A stretch of DNA of 9,903 bases from Pseudomonadota bacterium (GTDB lineage Bacteria > Pseudomonadota > Alphaproteobacteria > Acetobacterales > Acetobacteraceae), in assembly GCA_021815835.1 (NCBI GenBank), contig JAKAZN010000031.1, positions 1-9,903 of the forward strand, written 5' to 3'. The notes beneath the pieces are model-generated. The model was not told where the DNA came from. It worked only from the letters and a program-made list of their open reading frames with translations, and made no database searches. How positions within the stretch are numbered: the first letter of the stretch is position 1; the number at the start of each line of letters is the position of its first letter. Positions 1-6,972 of the stretch are shown piece by piece. The position numbers and the translations under genes were made by a program.

Positions 1-17
1 GCAAGACCGGCAAGTGA
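1..17 (+). CDS. rplB: C-terminal end of upstream ribosomal gene, probably L2 (partial)
   Basis: An open frame entering from the left edge reads Lys-Thr-Gly-Lys and stops at TGA (15-17). Only four whole codons are visible, so the protein cannot be identified from sequence. A basic tail fits 50S protein L2, and rplB is the usual gene immediately before rpsS in bacterial S10 clusters; the name rests on that order only. The stop lies 15 nt before the rpsS start, so both genes probably share one transcript. Confidence 0.55.
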
Positions 18-32
18 CGAGGGGCAAGTAGG

Positions 33-311
33 ATGGCACGTTCCGTCTGGAAGGGCCCGTTCGTGGACGGGTATCTGTTGAACAAGGCCGATGCTGCGCG
101 CAGCTCGGGGCGCAACGAGATCATTCGGATCTGGTCGCGCCGCTCGACGATCCTGCCGCAATTCGTGGGACTGACCTTCGGCGTCTATAACGGCCGCAAG
201 TTTTTGCCGGTGCAGGTGAACGAGAACATGGTGGGGCATAAATTCGGCGAATTCTCTCCGACCCGCACCTTCACCGGCCATTCCGGCGACAAGAAAGCGA
301 AGCGGGGCTAA
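33..311 (+). CDS. rpsS: 30S ribosomal protein S19
   Basis: S19 sits in the head of the 30S subunit, forms a pair with S13 and contacts the A-site region and the 50S bridge. The 92-residue product has the normal family length. The diagnostic blocks are present in order: [10 protein letters not shown] (residues 3-12), [16 protein letters not shown] (31-46), [10 protein letters not shown] (51-60) and the C-terminal block [15 protein letters not shown] (66-80) with a lysine-rich tail. The ATG is preceded by GAGGGG at 19-24, 8 nt away. The gene lies between the presumed rplB end and rplV, as in the standard S10 cluster. Nothing about it is unusual. Confidence 0.98.
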   Translation: MARSVWKGPFVDGYLLNKADAARSSGRNEIIRIWSRRSTILPQFVGLTFGVYNGRKFLPVQVNENMVGHKFGEFSPTRTFTGHSGDKKAKRG

Positions 312-315
312 CGGC

Positions 316-726
316 ATGAGCAAGCCCAATCATCCGCGCGGCCTGGCCGACACGGAAGCCCAGGCGATCGTGAACAATCTTCGCGTCTCGCCGCGCAAGC
401 TCAATCTGGTGGCGGGCCTGATCCGCAACCTGCCGGCGCAGCAGGCGGTGGCAACGCTGGCGTTCAGCAAGCGGCGCATCGCCGGCGCGGTGAAGAAGGC
501 GCTCGAGAGCGCGATCGCGAACGCCGAGAACAACCATCGGCTGGACGTGGATCGGCTGGTGGTGAGCCGCGCGGAAGTCGGGCGCGCGATCGTGATGCGC
601 CGGTTCCAGGCGCGCGGGCGCGGACGTGCCTCGCGGGTGGAGAAGTGGTTCAGCAATCTCAAGATCGTCGTGGCGGAGCGGGCGCAGGAAGAAGCGTCGT
701 CGCGGCCCGGGCAGGAGGCCGCGTAA
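316..726 (+). CDS. rplV: 50S ribosomal protein L22
   Basis: L22 binds several domains of 23S rRNA, and its long beta hairpin lines the peptide exit tunnel near the macrolide site. The 136-residue product contains the N-terminal block [18 protein letters not shown] (residues 20-37). The hairpin tip [17 protein letters not shown] (97-113) has the Glu-Lys-Trp-Phe-Ser form I associate with alphaproteobacteria. It is longer than the roughly 110-residue E. coli protein because of a short N-terminal lead and a Glu/Ala/Ser-rich tail after residue 120. It starts 4 nt after rpsS, with GGGG at 304-307 as a weak ribosome site. Its stop overlaps the rpsC start by one base (TAATG), suggesting coupled translation. 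Confidence 0.97.
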   Translation: MSKPNHPRGLADTEAQAIVNNLRVSPRKLNLVAGLIRNLPAQQAVATLAFSKRRIAGAVKKALESAIANAENNHRLDVDRLVVSRAEVGRAIVMRRFQARGRGRASRVEKWFSNLKIVVAERAQEEASSRPGQEAA

Positions 727-1403
727 TGGGGCATAAGGTCAATCCGATCGGGCTCCGGCTCGGCATCAACCGGACCTGGGATTCGCGCTGGTACGCCGGC
801 ACGGATTACGCGTCGCTGCTGCATTCCGACATGAAGCTGCGCAACCATCTGCGTGAGCGGCTGCGCGGCGCGGGCGTCTCGCGCGTGGTGATCGAGCGTC
901 CGGCCAAGAAGCCGCGGGTGACGATCTTCGCCGCCCGTCCCGGCGTGGTGATCGGCAAGAAGGGCCAGGACATCGAGGTGCTGCGCAAGAATCTCAGCAC
1001 GATGGCCAAGTCCGAAGTGACCCTCAACATCGTCGAGATCCGCAAGCCGGAGATCGACGCGATGCTGGTCGCCGAGAACATCGCCCAGCAGCTGGAGCGC
1101 CGGGTGGCGTTCCGCCGGGCGATGAAGCGGGCGGTGCAATCGGCGATGCGCCTGGGCGCGCAGGGCATCCGCATCAATTGCGGCGGAAGGCTGGGCGGGG
1201 CGGAGATCGCGCGGGTGGAATGGTATCGCGAGGGCCGCGTTCCGCTGCACACGCTGCGCGCGGATATCGACTACGGACAGGCGACGGCGAAGACCACCTA
1301 CGGCACCTGCGGTGTGAAGGTGTGGATCTTCAAGGGCGAGATCATGGCCCATGATCCGTCGGCGCAGGATCGCCGCGCCGCCGAGCAGGCGCCGCAACGG
1401 TAG
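726..1403 (+). CDS. rpsC: 30S ribosomal protein S3
   Basis: S3 lies at the mRNA entry channel of the 30S head and, with S4 and S5, has helicase-like activity on mRNA. The 225-residue product begins [14 protein letters not shown]. It has a type II KH domain with the GxxG loop GKKG at residues 77-80 inside [20 protein letters not shown]. The C-terminal S3 domain includes [11 protein letters not shown] (153-163) and [15 protein letters not shown] (191-205). I chose ATG 726 rather than an in-frame start at 645. It is the conserved S3 N-terminus, it overlaps the rplV stop (TAATG), and it has AGGAGG at 713-718, 7 nt upstream. The C-terminal tail is short and polar; E. coli S3 is 8 residues longer. 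Confidence 0.98.
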   Translation: MGHKVNPIGLRLGINRTWDSRWYAGTDYASLLHSDMKLRNHLRERLRGAGVSRVVIERPAKKPRVTIFAARPGVVIGKKGQDIEVLRKNLSTMAKSEVTLNIVEIRKPEIDAMLVAENIAQQLERRVAFRRAMKRAVQSAMRLGAQGIRINCGGRLGGAEIARVEWYREGRVPLHTLRADIDYGQATAKTTYGTCGVKVWIFKGEIMAHDPSAQDRRAAEQAPQR

Positions 1404-1422
1404 AATGGTCGGATAAACGACA

Positions 1423-1839
1423 ATGCTGCAACCCAAACGCACGAAGTTCCGCAAGGCGCACAAGGGCCGTATCCACGGCAACGCCAAGGGCGGCACGCAG
1501 CTGAATTTCGGCACCTTCGGTCTGAAGGCGCTGGAGCCCGAGCGCATCACCGCCCGCCAGATCGAGGCGGCGCGGCGTGCCATCACGCGCGCGATGAAGC
1601 GCACCGGGCGGGTGTGGATCCGCATCTTCCCGGATGTGCCGGTGTCGCGGAAGCCCGCCGAGGTCCGCATGGGCTCGGGCAAGGGCACGCCGGAATTCTG
1701 GGTGGCGCGCGTCGCACCGGGCCGGATCATGTTCGAGCTCGATGGCGTGACGGGCGAGATCGCGCGCGACGCGCTGACCCTGGGGGCGGCGAAGCTGCCG
1801 ATCCGCACCCGCATCGTGCAGCGGATGGGAGATTCGTGA
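1423..1839 (+). CDS. rplP: 50S ribosomal protein L16
   Basis: L16 is a late-assembling 50S protein near the A-site tRNA elbow, and the peptidyl transferase centre needs it to mature. The 138-residue product aligns by eye with E. coli L16 over its whole length: [16 protein letters not shown] (residues 1-16), [14 protein letters not shown] block (42-51), VWIRIFPD (64-71) and the basic loop VRMGSGKG (81-88). Arg82 corresponds to Arg81 of E. coli, the residue hydroxylated by the YcfD oxygenase; whether that happens here is unknown. It starts 19 nt after rpsC with only a weak purine tract (GGATAA, 1411-1416), possibly relying on coupling. Its TGA overlaps the rpmC ATG by one base. Confidence 0.98.
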   Translation: MLQPKRTKFRKAHKGRIHGNAKGGTQLNFGTFGLKALEPERITARQIEAARRAITRAMKRTGRVWIRIFPDVPVSRKPAEVRMGSGKGTPEFWVARVAPGRIMFELDGVTGEIARDALTLGAAKLPIRTRIVQRMGDS

Positions 1840-2072
1840 TGGCAAAGAACCCCGAGGCGAAGGCCTCCGACGTGCGGGCGAGGACGCCGGACGAGCTCGC
1901 GGAAAGCCTGCAATCGCTGCGCAAGGAGCAGTTCAACCTGCGCTTCCAGCGCGCCACCGGCCAGGCCGAGGGTACCGCGCGGATCCGCACGGTGCGGCGG
2001 GAGATCGCGAAGGTGAAGACCATCATGGGCGAGCGCGCGCGCGGCGGTACCGCCGCCGCGGCGCGGTCGTAG
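1839..2072 (+). CDS. rpmC: 50S ribosomal protein L29
   Basis: L29 is a small two-helix protein beside the exit tunnel, where with L23 it forms the docking site for SRP and trigger factor. The 77-residue product shows the family pattern: a Leu/Glu-rich first helix, the KEQFNLRFQ block (residues 29-37), and a basic second helix RIRTVRREIAKVKTIM (48-63). A Gly/Ala/Arg tail of about 14 residues makes it longer than the common 63-68. The start was set at ATG 1839, overlapping the rplP stop (TGATG), with GGGAG at 1827-1831; an in-frame start at 1614 would lie inside rplP and add sequence unlike L29. Confidence 0.95.
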   Translation: MAKNPEAKASDVRARTPDELAESLQSLRKEQFNLRFQRATGQAEGTARIRTVRREIAKVKTIMGERARGGTAAAARS

Positions 2073-2087
2073 GAAGGGCTGACAGAG

Positions 2088-2366
2088 ATGCCGAGGCGCG
2101 TTCTGACCGGGCGTATCACCAGCGACAAGATGGACAAGACCGTGACGGTCCTTGTCGAACGCCGGGTGATGCATCCGCTGTACAAGAAGTTCATCCGCCG
2201 CTCGAAGAAATACGCGGCGCATGACGAGGCGAATCTGTGCAAGGTCGGCGACCTTGTGCGGATCGAGGAATGCCGCCCGATCAGCAAGCGCAAGACCTGG
2301 CTGGTGATCGAGCGCAACGGCGCGCCGCTGTGGGGCGCCGGGTCCGACGCGGGAGTGGCGGCATGA
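2088..2366 (+). CDS. rpsQ: 30S ribosomal protein S17
   Basis: S17 is a primary 16S rRNA binder with an OB fold that helps organise the 30S body. The 92-residue product has [20 protein letters not shown] (residues 4-23), the basic loop [18 protein letters not shown] (29-46), and the family signature [18 protein letters not shown] (54-71). A C-terminal tail of about 15 residues (rich in Gly and Ala) goes beyond the typical core of about 80. AGGAAGG (2071-2077), straddling the rpmC stop, is the likely ribosome site, 10 nt before ATG. The stop overlaps rplN by 4 nt (ATGA). It is the last S10-cluster gene and runs straight into the spc cluster. Confidence 0.97.
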   Translation: MPRRVLTGRITSDKMDKTVTVLVERRVMHPLYKKFIRRSKKYAAHDEANLCKVGDLVRIEECRPISKRKTWLVIERNGAPLWGAGSDAGVAA

Positions 2367-2731
2367 TCTCGGTCGAAACCAACCTGGATGTGGCCGATAA
2401 TTCGGGCGCGCGCCGGGTGCAGTGCATCAAGGTGCTGGGCGGCACGCGAAGGCGCACCGCGAGCGTGGGCGACGTGATCGTGGTCTCCGTCAAGGAAGCG
2501 ATTCCCCGCGGCAAGGTGAAGAAGGGCGACGTGCACCAGGCGGTGATCGTGCGCACCTCCTTCCCGGTGCGCCGCGGCGACGGCAGCGCGATCCGCTTCG
2601 ACCGCAACGCGGCGGTGCTGATCAACAAGCAGCAGGAGCCGATCGGCACCCGCATCTTCGGCCCCGTCGTGCGCGAGCTGCGCGGGCGCAAGTTCATGAA
2701 GATCATTTCGCTCGCGCCGGAGGTGATCTGA
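2363..2731 (+). CDS. rplN: 50S ribosomal protein L14
   Basis: L14 is a beta-barrel protein at the 30S interface, forming bridges with 16S rRNA and serving as the docking point for the silencing factor RsfS. The 122-residue product has the standard length and begins [18 protein letters not shown], including the ADNSGAR motif (residues 11-17). It also has the [11 protein letters not shown] strand (37-47), the central [10 protein letters not shown] segment (79-88) and [12 protein letters not shown] near the end (95-106). The ATG at 2363 overlaps the rpsQ stop (ATGA) and has GGGAG at 2351-2355. In E. coli this is the first gene of a separate spc operon; here there is no room for a promoter between the clusters except inside rpsQ. 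Confidence 0.98.
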   Translation: MISVETNLDVADNSGARRVQCIKVLGGTRRRTASVGDVIVVSVKEAIPRGKVKKGDVHQAVIVRTSFPVRRGDGSAIRFDRNAAVLINKQQEPIGTRIFGPVVRELRGRKFMKIISLAPEVI

Positions 2732-3051
2732 TGGCCGCGCGCATTCGCAAGGGCGACACGGTGCTGGTGATTACCGGTGCGTCGAAGGGCATCCGCGGCG
2801 AGGTGATGCGGGTGTTTCCGCGCGCCGACCGCGCGATCGTCGCGGGGGTCAACATGGTGCGCAAGCACAAGAAGCCCCAGGGCATGGGCGAGCCGGGCGG
2901 GATCCGCTCCGAGGAGGCGACGATCCATTTGTCGAACCTCAAGCTGGTCGACCCGAAGAGCGAGCAACCGACCAAGGTCGGGTTCCGGGTGCTGGATGAC
3001 GGACGCAAGGTGCGGGTGGCCAAGGCCACCGGCCAAGTGATCGAGGGCTGA
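2731..3051 (+). CDS. rplX: 50S ribosomal protein L24
   Basis: L24 starts 50S assembly by binding the 5' region of 23S rRNA and later sits near the tunnel exit. The 106-residue product carries an N-terminal KOW motif (residues 5-32, [20 protein letters not shown]), then [12 protein letters not shown] (39-50), [11 protein letters not shown] (65-75) and the C-terminal strand block [14 protein letters not shown] (83-96). ATG 2731 overlaps the rplN stop by one base and has GGAGG at 2719-2723, 7 nt before it; a longer in-frame reading from 2422 would only shadow rplN. The stop is 2 nt from the rplE start. Confidence 0.98.
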   Translation: MAARIRKGDTVLVITGASKGIRGEVMRVFPRADRAIVAGVNMVRKHKKPQGMGEPGGIRSEEATIHLSNLKLVDPKSEQPTKVGFRVLDDGRKVRVAKATGQVIEG

Positions 3052-3053
3052 CG

Positions 3054-3845
3054 ATGAGCGGAACCAAATCCGGCGGCGCCAAGGGCGGCGCGAAGGGCGG
3101 GGCCAAAGGCGGCAAGGCGGGCGGCGGCAAGGCGGGCGGCGGCAAGGCTGGCGGCGCGAAGGGCGGGGCACGTCCCGCCGGCAAGGGCGCGACGCAGGCC
3201 GGCAGCGCGCGTGGCGGGGCCGGCGCGCCGCTGCCGCGCCAGGCGCGCGAGCGCGCCGCCCCGGTCGATCCCAACGCCCCCGCCCCGGCCGCATCCCCGT
3301 CCGAGACGCCGCGGCTGCAGAAACGCTACCTCGATGAGGTGCGCGCCAAGCTGACGGCCGAATTCGGCTACACGAACCCGATGCAGGTGCCGCGGCTGAC
3401 CAAGGTCGTGGTCAACATGGGCGTGGGCGAGGCGACGGGCGATCAGAAGAAGCTCGACGCGGCGGTGAATGAGCTCGGCGCGATCACCGGGCAGAAGGCG
3501 GTGAAGACCTTGGCGAAGAAGGCGATCGCCGGGTTCAAGATCCGCAAGGGTCTGCCGATCGGCTGCAAGGTGACGTTGCGCAAGGCGCGCATGTATGAAT
3601 TCGTCGATCGGCTGATCACGATCGCGCTGCCCCGGGTGCGGGATTTCCGCGGCATCCAGGGCAAGGGCTTCGACGGTCGGGGCAATTTCGCGATGGGCCT
3701 GCGCGAGCAGATCATCTTCCCCGAGATCAACTACGACCAGGTCGATGATATCCGCGGGATGGACATCGTGTTCGTCACCACGGCGAAGACGGATGCGGAA
3801 GCGAAGGCGCTGCTCAAGGCGTTCGACCTTCCGTTCGCAGGCTGA
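3054..3845 (+). CDS. rplE: 50S ribosomal protein L5 with long Gly/Lys/Ala-rich N-terminal extension
   Basis: L5 binds 5S rRNA and, with L18 and L25, joins the central protuberance; it also contacts the P-site tRNA and the S13 bridge. The family core spans about residues 87-263 (177 residues, the usual size), with [19 protein letters not shown] (112-130), [19 protein letters not shown] (146-164), LPRVRDFRG (192-200) and [16 protein letters not shown] (225-240). The preceding 86 residues are extra: AKGG-type repeats (9-20), three GKAGG units (20-34), then a Pro/Ala/Arg-rich linker. The start is well supported by GAGGG at 3043-3047 and a 2-nt gap from rplX. No in-frame ATG, GTG or TTG occurs near residue 87. 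The extension looks disordered and RNA-binding; its role is unknown. Confidence 0.95.
   Translation: MSGTKSGGAKGGAKGGAKGGKAGGGKAGGGKAGGAKGGARPAGKGATQAGSARGGAGAPLPRQARERAAPVDPNAPAPAASPSETPRLQKRYLDEVRAKLTAEFGYTNPMQVPRLTKVVVNMGVGEATGDQKKLDAAVNELGAITGQKAVKTLAKKAIAGFKIRKGLPIGCKVTLRKARMYEFVDRLITIALPRVRDFRGIQGKGFDGRGNFAMGLREQIIFPEINYDQVDDIRGMDIVFVTTAKTDAEAKALLKAFDLPFAG
3111..3155 (+). repeat. 15-bp tandem repeat, three copies, inside rplE
   Basis: Three adjacent 15-mers read GGCAAGGCGGGCGGC (3111-3125), the identical unit (3126-3140) and one copy with a single change, G to T at the ninth base (3141-3155). They encode Gly-Lys-Ala-Gly-Gly three times. Just upstream, 3078-3113, a looser 12-nt repeat encodes Ala-Lys-Gly-Gly three times with synonymous differences. 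The near-identity of the 15-mers suggests recent slippage expansion, while the older 12-mers have drifted at third positions. Confidence 0.9.
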
Positions 3846-3858
3846 GTTTGGAAAACCG

Positions 3859-3873
3859 CCGGGACATTCCCGG
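3859..3873 (+). other. small inverted repeat (hairpin) between rplE and rpsN
   Basis: CCGGGA-CAT-TCCCGG forms a perfect 6-bp stem with a 3-nt loop in the 54-nt rplE-rpsN spacer. No T-run follows, so it is not a normal intrinsic terminator. It may be an RNA processing or regulatory element, or chance in GC-rich DNA. Confidence 0.4.
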
Positions 3874-3899
3874 ACAGGTTCCGTAGGCAAGGACAGAGA

Positions 3900-4205
3900 A
3901 TGGCCAAGACCTCTCAGGTCAATCGCAATATCCGCCGGACCAAGATGGCGGCACGCGACAAGGGTAAGCGGGCGGCGCTGAAGGCGATCGTGATGGATCG
4001 GTCGCTGCCGGTGGAAGACCGTTTCAACGCCTCGCTCAAGCTGGCGCAGCTGCCGCGCAACGGCGCGCCCGTGCGCGTGCGGCTGCGTTGCGAGCTCACC
4101 GGCCGGTCGCGCGGCAATTACCGCAAATTCAAGCTGTGCCGCATTGCGTTGCGCGACCTGGCCTCGGCGGGGCAGATCCCCGGCATGGTCAAGGCGAGCT
4201 GGTAG
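3900..4205 (+). CDS. rpsN: 30S ribosomal protein S14, long zinc-free form
   Basis: S14 is in the 30S head next to S19 and S3. The 101-residue product is the long form typical of proteobacteria. It has only two cysteines (64 and 80) and no paired CxxC motifs, so it should not bind zinc. Recognisable blocks are [17 protein letters not shown] (residues 8-24), [21 protein letters not shown] (within 37-57) and [20 protein letters not shown] (66-85), ending with [11 protein letters not shown]. The ATG at 3900 follows AAGGA at 3889-3893 by 6 nt. It is preceded by the longest spacer inside the ribosomal-protein run before secY. Confidence 0.98.
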   Translation: MAKTSQVNRNIRRTKMAARDKGKRAALKAIVMDRSLPVEDRFNASLKLAQLPRNGAPVRVRLRCELTGRSRGNYRKFKLCRIALRDLASAGQIPGMVKASW

Positions 4206-4217
4206 GGGCCGGAAACC

Positions 4218-4616
4218 ATGTCCATGTCCGATCCGTTGGGCGATATGCTCACCCGCATCCGCAACGCGCAGCATGCGCGGCACAGCTCCTGCGTGGCGCC
4301 GGCGTCGAAATTTCGCGCCAATGTGCTCGATGTGCTGAAGCGCGAGGGCTATATCCGCGGCTTCTCGGCCGAGGAGCTGCGCCCCGGCGTGGCGCGGCTG
4401 CGCATCGAGCTGAAATATAACGAGGGCGAGCCGGTCATCAAGGAAATCCACCGGGTCTCCAAGCCGGGACGGCGCGTCTATTCGGGGATCAGCGACCTGC
4501 CCCGGGTCTATGCCGGGCTTGGCGTGTCCATCCTGTCCACGCCGCGCGGCGTGATGAGCGATGCCGAGGCCCGCGCCGCCAATGTTGGCGGCGAAGTCCT
4601 CTGCCGCGTGTTCTGA
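4218..4616 (+). CDS. rpsH: 30S ribosomal protein S8
   Basis: S8 binds helix 21 of 16S rRNA in the platform, and in E. coli it represses its own operon by binding spc mRNA near the rplE start. The 132-residue product begins with [18 protein letters not shown] (residues 5-22). It continues with [11 protein letters not shown] (39-49), the [13 protein letters not shown] segment (65-77), VSKPGRRVY (80-88) and the C-terminal rRNA-binding motif [20 protein letters not shown] (104-123) ending GGEVLC. AGGGG at 4204-4208 serves ATG 4218; a second ATG at 4224 is possible. The E. coli-type repressor site has no room here because rplX and rplE are 2 nt apart. Confidence 0.98.
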   Translation: MSMSDPLGDMLTRIRNAQHARHSSCVAPASKFRANVLDVLKREGYIRGFSAEELRPGVARLRIELKYNEGEPVIKEIHRVSKPGRRVYSGISDLPRVYAGLGVSILSTPRGVMSDAEARAANVGGEVLCRVF

Positions 4617-4626
4617 GGGGGCGCGC

Positions 4627-5160
4627 ATGTCACGAGTTGGCAAATACCCGGTCGAGATCCCCGCGGGCGTGCAGGTCGCCATCGCCGGCGGGAAGCTCAC
4701 CGCCAAGGGCAAGCTGGGCGAGCTCAGCCTGCCGCTCACCGATCTGGTGGACACCAAGATCGAGGGCAACCGCGTCTCGGTCAGCCCGAAGGGCGGCACA
4801 AGGCAGGCGCGGATGATGTGGGGCACCACGCGCTCGCACGTGGCGAACATGGTGAAGGGGGTCTCGGCCGGGTTTTCCCGCGCCATGGAGATCACCGGCA
4901 CCGGCTATCGCGCGGCGGTGCAGGGCAACACCCTGGTGATGAACCTCGGCTACTCCCATGACGTGGTCTATCCGATCCCCGCGGGGATCAAGATCACCTG
5001 CGAGCGGCCGACCGCGGTGAAGGTGGAAGGCGTGGATTGCCGCCTGGTGGGCCAGGTGGCGGCCGAGATCCGCGGCTTCCGCGCCCCCGAGCCCTACAAG
5101 GGCAAGGGCGTTCGCTACGCCGACGAGACTATCCGGCGCAAGGAAGGCAAGAAGAAATAG
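4627..5160 (+). CDS. rplF: 50S ribosomal protein L6
   Basis: L6 has two similar alpha/beta domains, binds the sarcin-ricin region of 23S rRNA and lies near the factor-binding site. The 177-residue product has the family length. It begins [15 protein letters not shown] and has the domain junction around [20 protein letters not shown] (77-96). It also has [15 protein letters not shown] (107-121) and the C-terminal signature [13 protein letters not shown] (152-164) followed by a lysine tail. I set the start at ATG 4627, 10 nt after rpsH, with GAGGGG at 4615-4620; the in-frame extension to 4561 falls inside rpsH and is not L6-like. Confidence 0.98.
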   Translation: MSRVGKYPVEIPAGVQVAIAGGKLTAKGKLGELSLPLTDLVDTKIEGNRVSVSPKGGTRQARMMWGTTRSHVANMVKGVSAGFSRAMEITGTGYRAAVQGNTLVMNLGYSHDVVYPIPAGIKITCERPTAVKVEGVDCRLVGQVAAEIRGFRAPEPYKGKGVRYADETIRRKEGKKK

Positions 5161-5161
5161 C

Positions 5162-5524
5162 ATGAGCGCGGTTCAGGATCTCAGGGATCGCCGGCGTTCG
5201 CGCCTGCGCTTCTCCCTCCGGCAGAAGAGCGGCGGACGGCCGCGGCTGTCGGTATTCCGTTCGGGCAAGAACATCTATGCCCAGGTGATCGACGACGCGG
5301 CGGGCCGCACCGTCGCCGCCGCCTCCTCGCTCGACAAGTCGCTGCGCGAGGGCTTGCGCACCGGCGCCGACAAGGACGCCGCCGCGGCGGTGGGCAAGCT
5401 GGTCGCGGAACGCGCGCTGGCCGCGGGCATTACCGCGGTGGTGTTCGATCGCGGCGCTTATCTGTATCACGGCCGCGTCAAGGCGCTGGCCGAAGCCGCC
5501 CGTGAGGGCGGTCTGTCGTTCTGA
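5162..5524 (+). CDS. rplR: 50S ribosomal protein L18
   Basis: L18 binds 5S rRNA beside L5 in the central protuberance. The 120-residue product shows the basic N-terminal stretch [12 protein letters not shown] (residues 10-21), the core [20 protein letters not shown] (26-45), and the C-terminal block [26 protein letters not shown] (93-118). It begins 1 nt after the rplF stop; purine-rich DNA in the rplF tail (AGGAAGG 5141-5147, GAAGAA 5151-5156) provides a weak ribosome site, so coupling to rplF is likely. Ordinary in length and content. Confidence 0.98.
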   Translation: MSAVQDLRDRRRSRLRFSLRQKSGGRPRLSVFRSGKNIYAQVIDDAAGRTVAAASSLDKSLREGLRTGADKDAAAAVGKLVAERALAAGITAVVFDRGAYLYHGRVKALAEAAREGGLSF

Positions 5525-5536
5525 GGATAGCAACGC

Positions 5537-6130
5537 ATGGCACGTGAACCGAGGGACGGCGGACGGCGGCGCGAGCGGGAATCCGATCGCGAATCCGATG
5601 ACGGCCTGGTCGATAAGCTCGTCACCATCAATCGCGTGGCCAAGGTGGTGAAGGGCGGACGCCGCTTCGCCTTCGCGGCCCTGGTCGTGGTCGGCGACAA
5701 GAAGGGCCGCGTCGGCTACGGCGCGGGCAAGGCGCGCGAGGTGCCGGAGGCGATCCGCAAGGCCACCGAACGCGCCAAGCGCACCATGATCCGGGTGCCG
5801 ATGAAGGAAGGCCGCACGCTCCATCACGACGTGGAGGGGCATTTCGGCGCCGGCGCGGTGATCCTGCGCTCGGCCACGGCCGGCACCGGCATCATCGCCG
5901 GCGGGCCGCTGCGCGCGGTGTTCGAATCGCTCGGGATGGGCGACGTGGTGGCCAAGTCGCTCGGCAGCCGCAATCCGCACAACATGGTGAAGGCGGCCTT
6001 CGCCGCGTTCGCCGCGTGCGCCAGCCCCCGCTCGGTGGCCAATCGCCGCGGCAAGAAGGTGGCCGAATTGTTCGGCCCGCGCCGCGACGTGGGGCCGGTT
6101 GCGGAAGCGGAGGCGGCGGCAAATGGTTGA
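5537..6130 (+). CDS. rpsE: 30S ribosomal protein S5
   Basis: S5 helps line the mRNA entry tunnel, affects decoding accuracy, and holds the loop involved in spectinomycin resistance. The 197-residue product has a charged Arg/Glu/Asp lead (about 2-22). The S5 double-stranded-RNA-binding-like domain (about 25-88) contains the [15 protein letters not shown] loop (32-46) and [20 protein letters not shown] (53-72). The C-terminal domain has [15 protein letters not shown] (116-130) and [11 protein letters not shown] (141-151). GAGGA at 5523-5527 lies 9 nt before ATG. The lead and the Ala/Glu tail make it longer than E. coli S5 (167 residues). The last 8 nt overlap rpmD. Confidence 0.98.
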   Translation: MAREPRDGGRRRERESDRESDDGLVDKLVTINRVAKVVKGGRRFAFAALVVVGDKKGRVGYGAGKAREVPEAIRKATERAKRTMIRVPMKEGRTLHHDVEGHFGAGAVILRSATAGTGIIAGGPLRAVFESLGMGDVVAKSLGSRNPHNMVKAAFAAFAACASPRSVANRRGKKVAELFGPRRDVGPVAEAEAAANG

Positions 6131-6320
6131 TCCCAGCGCCAAGCGCGTCCGCGTGACGCAGATCGCCTCCCCGCTCGGGCGCAAGCCGGGCCAGAAGGAG
6201 ACGTTGGTCGGCCTCGGGCTCAACAAGATGCGCCGCGTGCGCGAGCTCGAAGATACCCCGTCGGTGCGCGGCATGATCCGCGCCGTTGCCCACCTCGTGA
6301 AGGTGGAGGAGTTGACCTGA
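6123..6320 (+). CDS. rpmD: 50S ribosomal protein L30
   Basis: L30 is a small 50S protein found in many but not all bacteria. The 65-residue product has the L30 pattern: [20 protein letters not shown] (residues 9-28), the helix [19 protein letters not shown] (28-46), and the terminal strand [14 protein letters not shown] (50-63). The start was taken as ATG 6123, inside the last codons of rpsE in another frame, with GGAGG at 6109-6113, 9 nt upstream. A TTG at 6099 would add eight residues, nearly all Arg and Lys, and has no clear ribosome site. Confidence 0.95.
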   Translation: MVDPSAKRVRVTQIASPLGRKPGQKETLVGLGLNKMRRVRELEDTPSVRGMIRAVAHLVKVEELT

Positions 6321-6321
6321 G

Positions 6322-6819
6322 ATGAAGCTCAACGAGCTGCGCGACAATCCCGGTGCGCGTCTGAAGTCGAAGCGGCTCGGACGCGGCATCGGCTCGGGCA
6401 AGGGCAAGACCTCGGGCAAGGGCGTGAAGGGCCAGAAGGCACGCGAAGGCGTCGCCATCAACGGCTTCGAGGGCGGGCAGATGCCGCTCTACCGTCGCCT
6501 GCCCAAGCGCGGGTTCAAGAACCCGTTCCGCAAGGAATACGCGCCGGTCAATCTGGACGCGGTGGAGAAGGCGATCGAGGCGGGCAAGCTCGACGCCGCC
6601 CAGCCGATCACCGAAGACAGCCTGCGCGCCGCCGGCCTCGTGCGCGGCGGCGGCAAGGTCGCCGGCGTGCGGCTGCTCGCCCGCGGGGCGGCGCATCGCG
6701 TGCTGACGATCACCGTCTCCGGCGCGTCGGAGGCGGCGATCGCCGCCATCCAGGGCGCCGGCGGGACCGTCACCACCACGGTGGCGCGCAAGGAAAGCGA
6801 AGCGGCGCCGGCTTCGTAG
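6322..6819 (+). CDS. rplO: 50S ribosomal protein L15
   Basis: L15 is a late-binding 50S assembly protein with a long extended N-terminal arm that enters 23S rRNA. The 165-residue product has [20 protein letters not shown] (1-20), the Gly/Lys-rich arm [20 protein letters not shown] (20-39), and [18 protein letters not shown] (48-65). A C-terminal globular part follows with VRLLARG (116-122). A short Ala/Ser/Glu tail extends past the usual end. GGAGGAG (6305-6311), in the end of rpmD, sits 10 nt before ATG, and only 1 nt separates the two genes. A 153-nt spacer follows. Confidence 0.98.
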   Translation: MKLNELRDNPGARLKSKRLGRGIGSGKGKTSGKGVKGQKAREGVAINGFEGGQMPLYRRLPKRGFKNPFRKEYAPVNLDAVEKAIEAGKLDAAQPITEDSLRAAGLVRGGGKVAGVRLLARGAAHRVLTITVSGASEAAIAAIQGAGGTVTTTVARKESEAAPAS

Positions 6820-6836
6820 CGGGGGCCTGGCGGCGG

Positions 6837-6858
6837 GACGGGGCGCGCGAACCCCGTC
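6837..6858 (+). other. GC-rich inverted repeat in the rplO-secY spacer
   Basis: GACGGGG (6837-6843) and CCCCGTC (6852-6858) are perfect complements around an 8-nt loop. The right arm runs into TTGTC rather than a T-run. It could act as an attenuator, a processing site or an mRNA stabiliser after rplO; chance is possible at this GC content. Confidence 0.4.
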
Positions 6859-6890
6859 TTGTCGGCCCCTCTTGTCAGCCCCGTCTTGTC
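6852..6890 (+). repeat. three-copy short direct repeat upstream of secY
   Basis: CCCCGTCTTGTC occurs at 6852-6863 and again at 6879-6890, with a shortened copy CCCCTCTTGTC at 6866-6876 between them. The copies are separated by GG and AG, giving steps of 14 and 13 nt. The spacing is a little over one helical turn. Function is unknown. Confidence 0.75.
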
Positions 6891-6914
6891 GCAGAGGGTG
6901 CCGCGCCTTAGAAC

Positions 6915-6933
6915 CGCGCCGTCACACGGCGCG
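6915..6933 (+). other. 8-bp perfect hairpin in the secY leader
   Basis: CGCGCCGT-CAC-ACGGCGCG is a perfect 8-bp stem with a 3-nt loop, 40 nt before the secY start. It would be very stable in RNA. No T-run follows. It is the strongest small structure in the spacer and may affect read-through, mRNA decay or secY expression. Confidence 0.5.
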
Positions 6934-6972
6934 CTCGGACCAAGGGGCGCGCTCGAACAGGGATCGAACCCC

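Noticed and set aside
645..725. Earlier start for rpsC inside rplV
   Set aside because: S3 proteins begin [14 protein letters not shown] 726 gives exactly that and has a strong AGGAGG.
330..2222. 630-codon open frame on the minus strand
   Set aside because: It crosses rplV to rpsQ, all unmistakable genes on the other strand; its composition is typical of an antisense shadow.
2703..4901. 732-codon open frame on the minus strand
   Set aside because: It lies entirely opposite rplX-rplF, has low-complexity His/Arg/Leu-rich content and no family resemblance. Long antisense frames are expected in GC-rich DNA.
6859..6972. TTG-initiated 38-residue N-terminal extension of SecY
   Set aside because: The extension would translate the repeat and hairpin spacer, has no good ribosome site, and the SecY-like N-terminus with AGGGA upstream begins at ATG 6973.
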